Part shown: positions 58,889 through 64,000 of the stretch, piece after piece | How the letters are laid out: the number at the start of each line of letters is the position of its first letter | Position numbering within the stretch: position 1 is the first letter of the stretch | Source of the DNA: Niabella agricola | GTDB lineage: Bacteria > Bacteroidota > Bacteroidia > Chitinophagales > Chitinophagaceae | DNA length: 64,000 nt | Assembly (NCBI RefSeq): GCF_021538615.1 | Contig: NZ_JAJHIZ010000003.1 | Span: 744,001-808,000 of the forward strand | Reading direction: 5' to 3' | The notes under the pieces: model-generated | What the model was told of the DNA's origin: nothing | The model's input: the letters and a program-made list of their open reading frames with translations, nothing else | The model's database searches: none | Made by a program: the position numbers and the translations under genes

Positions 58889-59462
58889 GTGATAATGGAC
58901 ACACTCCTCTTCCGTTTATTTCTTTGATAACGATTCAATCCTCCGGTTAAAATTACAGAAATTCTGCTGCGCAGCGTCACATCGGCATAAACAACAAAAA
59001 TTGAGGAGTCGCCGGCTATAGTAACGTTGCTCCTTTTAAGCGGCAGCCAGTTACACACCTGAATTTTATTATATTATTTTTTGATCGCATTTATGATTGA
59101 ATGACATCGCGGCCGGAACTCCTGACCAACGTCTGTCAACCCGTCTTCATAGCGGCAGATTCGCTGGTTCCGGTTGGATCTCATTGAAAAATTTGCGCCG
59201 GGGCGTATACCGCATAGTGCCGGCAAGCTATTTTACGCTGTTATAAAAAGCATGCAGCAACCATTTTTCCTGCGCGAACCATATGAACGTTCTAGTCATT
59301 TTGAGGCGCTTCAATGTTAAAAGTCTAAAATCTGTGCATCCGCGGCGATATTTATGCTCCTGAACGCAAATGCAAGACTTTTTTGAGCCAATAAGCATTG
59401 CTGCGGCTCCATTGTTCCCTGTATTTTTTCCGCAAACAGTGTTTTTTTATAGCAGAATATAC
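58889..59462. other. Gene-free gap upstream of rel
   Basis: About 570 bp between the rel start and the tRNA-Leu promoter. No promoter for rel was identified on the minus strand; the stretch has no convincing frame or repeat. The last 60 bases are AT-rich and lead into the tRNA promoter. Confidence 0.4.
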
Positions 59463-59470
59463 TACATTTG
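59463..59470 (+). promoter_or_regulatory. Possible promoter of tRNA-Leu
   Basis: TACATTTG fits the -7 consensus TAnnTTTG, with transcription expected near 59477, 16 bases before the tRNA. The -33 region (TGTTTTTTT) is only a partial match. Confidence 0.5.
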
Positions 59471-59492
59471 CAGCCCGAAATAGAGTTCTTAT

Positions 59493-59574
59493 CCGGATGT
59501 GGTGGAATTGGTAGACACGTCAGACTTAGGATCTGATGCCGCAAGGTGTGGGGGTTCGAGTCCCTTCATCCGGA
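59493..59574 (+). tRNA. tRNA-Leu (anticodon TAG)
   Basis: An 82-base cloverleaf. The acceptor CCGGATG pairs with CATCCGG, discriminator A. The D arm has GGTGGAATTGGTAGACAC, the class II leucine type. The anticodon loop CTTAGGA is closed by CAGA/TCTG, giving TAG for CUA codons. A long variable arm (ATGCCGCAAGGTGTG) follows, then the T arm GGGGGTTCGAGTCCCTT. CCA is not encoded. It lies 80 bp before tig. Confidence 0.95.
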
Positions 59575-59654
59575 CTTCACAGGTTTGAGGTTTAATGTTT
59601 AAAGTTAAAATGAATAACCTTAAACATTGAACCTTTAAGCATTAAACAATACAA

Positions 59655-61061
59655 ATGGCGACAATTACACAAGAAAAAATTGGCCCTCTTCATGAAAAGC
59701 TCAGCGTAAAGCTGGAAAAAACGGATTATTTGCCCGGGTTTGAAAAGTCTTTAAAGGAGTATAGCAAAAAAGCCAATATTCCCGGCTTCCGTCCCGGAAA
59801 AGTTCCCGCCGGTTTGATAAAAAAGATGTACGGCCCTTCCCTGTTTATGGACGAAGTGCTGCGCGCAATTGATAAAGAAATTCTGGGCTACCTGGATACC
59901 AACAAGGTTGACATTTTCGCCCAACCCCTTCCTTTGGAAAATGACATGTCGAAACTGGACGTGAGCAATCCTGGGGATTATGATTTTCATTTTGAGATCG
60001 GTTTGAAACCCGACTTTAAAATGCTGGATCTGGCCAAACTGGATATCACCGGTTATAACATCGATATTACCGATGAAATGGTAAAAGAAGAAATCGAACG
60101 TCTGCAAAACCGCTATGGTAATATGACGGATAAAGATGCCGTTGAGGAAGATGACAACGTGGTGAATGTAACCTTTACTGAAATTGGTGCGGATGGTAAC
60201 GCCATTGAGGATGGTATTAAGAAGGACAACTCCCTGCTGGTAAAATATTTTGCACCGGCAGTAAGAACAGCGCTGATTGGCAAAAAAGCCGGCGACCGCA
60301 TCAACATCACCCTGGGCGAGGCTTTTGAAGAAAAAGAACTGGAATTTATTGCACAGGACCTGGGGCTGAACAAAGACGAAGCCGCTACTAAAGAAAAAAC
60401 CTTTACGCTTGAAATCACCAAAGTTGGGTTGCTGGAGAAAAAGGAACTGAACGAAGAGTTCTTCAACCAGCTCTATCCTGCAGGCGATGTAAAAACTGAG
60501 GAAGATTTTAAAGCAAAAATAAAAGACGAGATCTATAACTACTGGGCGGCTCAAAGCCGGAACCAGATCCACGATCAGCTGTTCCATAAACTGGTAGATG
60601 ATACTAAAATAGAGTTCCCGGAATCCTTCCTGAAAAACTGGCTCATCACCCAAAACAACCAACCCCAGGAAGGCGAAAACCCGCAGCCAGCCAAAACGCC
60701 GGAGCAGATCGAAGCAGAAATGCCTTCTTTCCTGAACCAGCTGAAATGGACCCTGATCACCGAAAAGATCGTAGCAGACAACGGCATCCAGGTGGGCCCC
60801 GATGAGATCCGGAACTTTGCCAAACAACAGCTGTTCCAGTACATGGGCGGCGCGATGGGCATGACCGATGACCAGCCCTGGGTGAATGATTATGTAGAGC
60901 GGATGATGAAAGACCGGAAATACGTGGAGGATGCTTATAACCGGCTGCAGTCGCAAAAGGTGTTTGAATGGGCCGAAACCAAGGTAAAACCCAAAGCAAC
61001 TTCCATCTCTGTTGAGGACTTTTCTAAAATGGTAAGTGAGCACCAGCATCACCACCATTAA
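59655..61061 (+). CDS. tig: Trigger factor
   Basis: Ribosome-associated folding chaperone, 468 aa. The ribosome-binding motif GFRPGKVP is at 44-51; a middle FKBP-like domain (about 150-250) and C-terminal helical arms follow (LKWTLITEKIVADNGIQV, FAKQQLFQYMGG). The last residues are EHQHHHH, a natural histidine cluster that may bind metal. Common companions clpP/clpX are not in the window. A terminator follows 23 bases after the stop. Confidence 0.95.
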   Translation: MATITQEKIGPLHEKLSVKLEKTDYLPGFEKSLKEYSKKANIPGFRPGKVPAGLIKKMYGPSLFMDEVLRAIDKEILGYLDTNKVDIFAQPLPLENDMSKLDVSNPGDYDFHFEIGLKPDFKMLDLAKLDITGYNIDITDEMVKEEIERLQNRYGNMTDKDAVEEDDNVVNVTFTEIGADGNAIEDGIKKDNSLLVKYFAPAVRTALIGKKAGDRINITLGEAFEEKELEFIAQDLGLNKDEAATKEKTFTLEITKVGLLEKKELNEEFFNQLYPAGDVKTEEDFKAKIKDEIYNYWAAQSRNQIHDQLFHKLVDDTKIEFPESFLKNWLITQNNQPQEGENPQPAKTPEQIEAEMPSFLNQLKWTLITEKIVADNGIQVGPDEIRNFAKQQLFQYMGGAMGMTDDQPWVNDYVERMMKDRKYVEDAYNRLQSQKVFEWAETKVKPKATSISVEDFSKMVSEHQHHHH

Positions 61062-61084
61062 TCGAAATAGATCGAAAGATCAGA

Positions 61085-61107
61085 ACCGCCCTCCGGGGCG
61101 GTTTTTT
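61085..61107 (+). terminator. Rho-independent terminator of tig
   Basis: ACCGCC / GGCGGT stem with C/G pairs and a TCCG loop, followed by TTTTTT, 23 bases after the tig stop codon. Confidence 0.88.
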
Positions 61108-61171
61108 ATTGTTCGCCATAAGACAGCGCAAAACGGCGTCTTTTGAAGTGTTTGATCTATTTTTGGGTTGT

Positions 61172-62083
61172 ATGACTGCATTCAGGTGTAAACTGCAATA
61201 CAAGAACTATGAGCCAGGAGAATTTACAGACATGACTCCACACACCTGCGAAGCAGTTTTTGAACTGATCCGTAATTTTCCCTGGCAGCAACAGCGGGAG
61301 CAACTTGTTGTTGATTTTACAACGCCGTCCGTTACCATACAGGACGATGATGGAAGCTATTTAAAGCTTGCTTTGTACTACAATGGCAAATACATCCTGT
61401 ACTACTATAATGCTGTTCACCAGCTATTCGTTAAGAGCCTGACAAACCCTGAAGACAGCTTTCCATTCATCAGCGCATATTACAACAACCCGGGAGTTCC
61501 CCCTGACGGATTAAAGCGGGAACATACCTGGCATAAAGCAAAGCGGATTCATTTTGTTACAAACGACTTTGTTTATAAGGCCGGCAAAAACAGGCTTCGG
61601 CACTACCTGATACAAAGCAGCGGCTTCAATCTCGTATTATCCCTTATGCTGGTACCGCTCATGATATATATCCATCCTGCGGGCAACGCAACCTGGATGC
61701 AACTTATTATCTTCCTGGTGCTATTCTTTCTCGTTGTTGGAATGAATCTTTTGTTCATATGGAATCATTACCAAACCGACAAAGGCAAAACACTGATCCT
61801 TTCCAAAGGAAAGCCACATTTCCTTTTTGGCACGGGAAACCAACTTACTCTATACAAAAAGCAGGAGATCATGTCCATAGATATCTGGCACATCCGCAGG
61901 AACAGCAAGAGTCCGCTTACAGACTTCGCCTGTTTTACCATTTACCTGGCAGATCAAACCCGGTTGCAGTTTACCAGCCTGCTTATTTCCGAAGCCGACT
62001 TCCGGGCAAAGATGGCAGGTCAGCATATTATTGATGTATATATCCTTCCCTGGATGTCAAAAGCAGACAGAACCGCATTATAA
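61172..62083 (+). CDS. Hypothetical membrane protein with two central helices
   Basis: A 303-aa protein from the ATG at 61172 (MTAFRCKLQYKNYEP). The frame is open from 61109, but its earlier TTG lies against the tig terminator and is unlikely. Two hydrophobic helices (NLVLSLMLVPLMIYIHP, MQLIIFLVLFFLVVGMNLLF) split a cytoplasmic-looking N-terminal region and a C-terminal region (about 220-300) of PH-like character (LTLYKKQEIMSIDIWHIRR). I recognise no named family. TATTTTTG at 61158-61165 would start transcription almost on the ATG. Its end overlaps the convergent phosphoesterase gene by six bases. Confidence 0.7.
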   Translation: MTAFRCKLQYKNYEPGEFTDMTPHTCEAVFELIRNFPWQQQREQLVVDFTTPSVTIQDDDGSYLKLALYYNGKYILYYYNAVHQLFVKSLTNPEDSFPFISAYYNNPGVPPDGLKREHTWHKAKRIHFVTNDFVYKAGKNRLRHYLIQSSGFNLVLSLMLVPLMIYIHPAGNATWMQLIIFLVLFFLVVGMNLLFIWNHYQTDKGKTLILSKGKPHFLFGTGNQLTLYKKQEIMSIDIWHIRRNSKSPLTDFACFTIYLADQTRLQFTSLLISEADFRAKMAGQHIIDVYILPWMSKADRTAL

Positions 62084-62893
62084 AACCGCACGGTTTATTT
62101 GTGCATCCGGATTCATAATGTACGTAAGCACACTGCCATCTTCCAGCAATTCCACTACCCGGAATCCCTGGTATGGGGTGCCCCAGTTACCACCCACATG
62201 AGCATCAAAAACAAAGGGGATATCCAGCTTTTTTTTAATGCCGTCCTCATCATGATCATGCCCGTTAAAAACCGCCCTTACATTTTTATACCGTTTCAGT
62301 AATGCCAGGAACTCGGGACAATCGATGCCATGGGTGGTCAGCTTCGCCGGGTTGATGTGCACGATCACGAAAAGATTCTTTGCCTTTTTATGCTGTTCGA
62401 GTTTACCCTCCATCCATTTCAGGTCCGGGCAAATATACTTCCCCTTTTCATCGGAGGTGGTTCCCGCAAGGAACACCGTGCCATTCACCACAAAATCATA
62501 GTTCACCGGCCGGTTCCAGATGCGCTGCCAATGCTCCGGCGTTACCATATCGTGGTTTCCGGGCGTTACGTAATAGTTCATCTTCAATTGCTCAATCAGC
62601 GCCTTAGCAGCGGGGTAATATACCGGATCATTGTGCACTATATCCCCATTCAGCATACAGAAATCAAAAGGCGTTTTGGCATGCGCTTCGTTGATCCGCG
62701 TAATGGCATTTTTGAGCAGGCGGTCGTAATCCGTACCTGGCTGCCCGTAATGAATATCGGATGCAATGGCAAACCGCACCCGTTTTTTCTTCTTTAGCAA
62801 CTCGTTCACCTGCGCTCCGGCCTTTACAATATTTCCATTTGCCAGCAGCAAAAAGGCCGGCGTTGCAATTCTTAAAAATTCTTTGCGCTTCAT
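62078..62893 (-). CDS. Secreted metallophosphoesterase
   Basis: Calcineurin-like phosphoesterase, 271 aa, with an N-terminal signal-like segment (IATPAFLLLANGNIVKAG) preceded by KRKEFLR. Metal ligands are all present: Asp46/His48 (SDIHYG), Asp84 (NGDIVHND), Asn113-His114 (TPGNHD), His in IVHINP, and GHDHD. The KRKEFLR N-terminus resembles a Tat-type signal but lacks a twin arginine. Substrate unknown; family members hydrolyse phosphodiesters or monoesters. Confidence 0.9.
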   Translation of the reverse strand: MKRKEFLRIATPAFLLLANGNIVKAGAQVNELLKKKKRVRFAIASDIHYGQPGTDYDRLLKNAITRINEAHAKTPFDFCMLNGDIVHNDPVYYPAAKALIEQLKMNYYVTPGNHDMVTPEHWQRIWNRPVNYDFVVNGTVFLAGTTSDEKGKYICPDLKWMEGKLEQHKKAKNLFVIVHINPAKLTTHGIDCPEFLALLKRYKNVRAVFNGHDHDEDGIKKKLDIPFVFDAHVGGNWGTPYQGFRVVELLEDGSVLTYIMNPDAQINRAVL

Positions 62894-62964
62894 GACTGGG
62901 ATTATTTATTGGTTGTCTAAAGATATTGTATTTGTAACAATTAGCAGGCTATAGCCAGCACTTG

Positions 62965-64000
62965 TTAATGGTCGGTAAGCGCGTTCAGGAATGCAATCAC
63001 CTGCCTGATTTCCTGGTCCGACAAATGCAACGCATCCGCTGAAAGCGTTTGATTGGGCAGGTGGATACCCACTCCTGCTCCCCCGCCACGGTTATAGAAC
63101 GCCATAACCTCTTCAAGGCTTTTGTAAACTCCATTGTGCATGTATGGAGCCGTAAGGGCAATATTGCGCAGTGTGGGTGTTTTAAAAGCATACCGGTATA
63201 AGCTGATCTTTCTCAGGTCATATTTCCCCGGGTCCGGATCTACCGTTTTCCCATTTGTACGTTCCGGCACGCCCAGCACTTCGGTTTCAATAGCCGTAAA
63301 CTCAGGTGGCAGGGTACCATTAAACAGCGGCATAAAATGACAGCTGCCGCAGCGGGCCTTTCCCATATAGAGATTAAACCCCTTGACCTGCTCATCATTC
63401 AGCTGCTGCAGGTTGCCCCGCATGTATTGGTCGAACGGGGCATTAAATGCATTGAGCGTACGCACGTAGCTGCCGAGTGCATTTAACAGGGTGCGGGTAC
63501 TTACCACTTCTTTTTCATTGTGGAATGCTTTCCGGAATAATACCCGGTAAGCGCTGTCCTGCTTCAGCTGCAAAACCGCCCGCTCCAGCGAGCCGTGCAT
63601 CTCATCTTTATTCCCGATCACTTCCCGGGCCTGGTCTTCCAGGTAATTGACGCGGTTATCATAAAAAAGCGCCGGCTGTAAGCCTGCATATAAAAGCGTG
63701 GGAGTGTTCCTCCGGATCTGTGAAGTACCGTCCAGGGTCATTTGTTTTTTTACGCCATCGGCAAATGCCTTGTCCGGCCGGTGACAGGAGGCACAGGAAC
63801 GTTGCCCGTTGTCAGAAAGTAACACATCATAAAACAGTTTCTTTCCCAGGATCCGCTTGTCCGAAGAACCAAAATCCTGTTCACGGGCCGTATAATAATC
63901 CGGGTTAAAGGCACCCGTATCAAAAAGGGTGCGGGCTTTTACCTTTAGCGGCCGCAGGTCTCCGGGCAATGTTATGTTCAGCGCGGCAGCGCAGTCCAGC
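62965..64000 (-). CDS. Di-haem cytochrome c peroxidase / MauG family (partial, N-terminus beyond window)
   Basis: Periplasmic haem enzyme that reduces hydrogen peroxide or performs MauG-type oxidation. Two c-type haem motifs are visible, CASCH and CGSCH, with GKKLFYDVLLSDNGQRSC, ADGVKKQMTLDGTSQIRRNTP and a C-terminal APYMHNGVYKSLEEVM, the usual distal Met/His region. At least 345 residues are visible, ending at the true C-terminus (NALTDH). The frame stays open to the window edge with no start seen, so the first part is missing. Confidence 0.92.
   Translation of the reverse strand, partial: LDCAAALNITLPGDLRPLKVKARTLFDTGAFNPDYYTAREQDFGSSDKRILGKKLFYDVLLSDNGQRSCASCHRPDKAFADGVKKQMTLDGTSQIRRNTPTLLYAGLQPALFYDNRVNYLEDQAREVIGNKDEMHGSLERAVLQLKQDSAYRVLFRKAFHNEKEVVSTRTLLNALGSYVRTLNAFNAPFDQYMRGNLQQLNDEQVKGFNLYMGKARCGSCHFMPLFNGTLPPEFTAIETEVLGVPERTNGKTVDPDPGKYDLRKISLYRYAFKTPTLRNIALTAPYMHNGVYKSLEEVMAFYNRGGGAGVGIHLPNQTLSADALHLSDQEIRQVIAFLNALTDH

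Noticed and set aside
61109..61171. Upstream extension of the membrane protein gene to a TTG at 61109
   Set aside because: It would start immediately after the tig terminator T-run; the ATG at 61172 is a better start and has a promoter-like element just upstream.

Overview
The window comes from a member of the Bacteroidota, most likely the family Chitinophagaceae; the genus cannot be fixed from sequence alone. The evidence is three SusC genes (two with visible SusD partners), an ECF sigma/FecR pair feeding a SusC with an STN domain, a hybrid two-component system with an AraC output domain, LytTR signalling, promoters of the TAnnTTTG type with little use of Shine-Dalgarno sites, and Chitinophagaceae-like housekeeping proteins (RNase Y, GatA, bifunctional RelA/SpoT, trigger factor). 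No CRISPR array, phage or insertion sequence with a transposase was seen.

Layout. 1-5.4 kb (minus): ECF sigma factor, FecR anti-sigma factor and a SusC receptor whose C-terminus leaves the window; its SusD partner must lie to the left. 5.7-18.1 kb: a complete fructan utilisation locus. A hybrid sensor with a periplasmic sugar-binding domain is divergent from a run of sugar porter, fructokinase, SusC, SusD, a thioredoxin-fold protein and a secreted GH32 fructan hydrolase. Gene content closely mirrors the levan locus of Bacteroides thetaiotaomicron. 18.4-33.6 kb (minus): a second, less clear glycan locus with an AraC regulator, a DUF3748/TolB-like lipoprotein, two sialidase-fold proteins, SusD, a SusC broken by two single-base frameshifts, a DapA/NanA-type aldolase, a sodium:solute symporter, an aldehyde dehydrogenase and a small secreted binding-type protein. 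It looks built for an acidic sugar, but its substrate is not determined.

33.9-47.8 kb (mostly plus): housekeeping and envelope genes: rny, a hypothetical protein, two paralogous small beta-barrels, a Bcr/CflA-type exporter, rplS, tatA, gatA, a MltD-like lytic transglycosylase, an M16 peptidase, and an ABC ATPase/membrane pair. 48-53 kb: a small two-helix membrane protein, a TonB-dependent-receptor-like outer membrane protein and a LytS/LytTR-type sensor-regulator pair. 53-64 kb: pabB, a very acidic low-complexity protein, purA, rel/spoT, tRNA-Leu, tig, a membrane protein, a metallophosphoesterase and a cytochrome c peroxidase cut by the right edge.

The most unusual signals outside ordinary genes are a perfect 21-bp inverted repeat inside the 5' coding part of pabB; a double frameshift in the second SusC; several intergenic palindromic repeats (18.15-18.4, 31.82-31.87 and 42.75-42.90 kb); and a ~70-bp direct repeat between purA and rel. 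I found no clear candidate for a wholly new biological system; the second glycan locus is the best place to look for undescribed enzymology.
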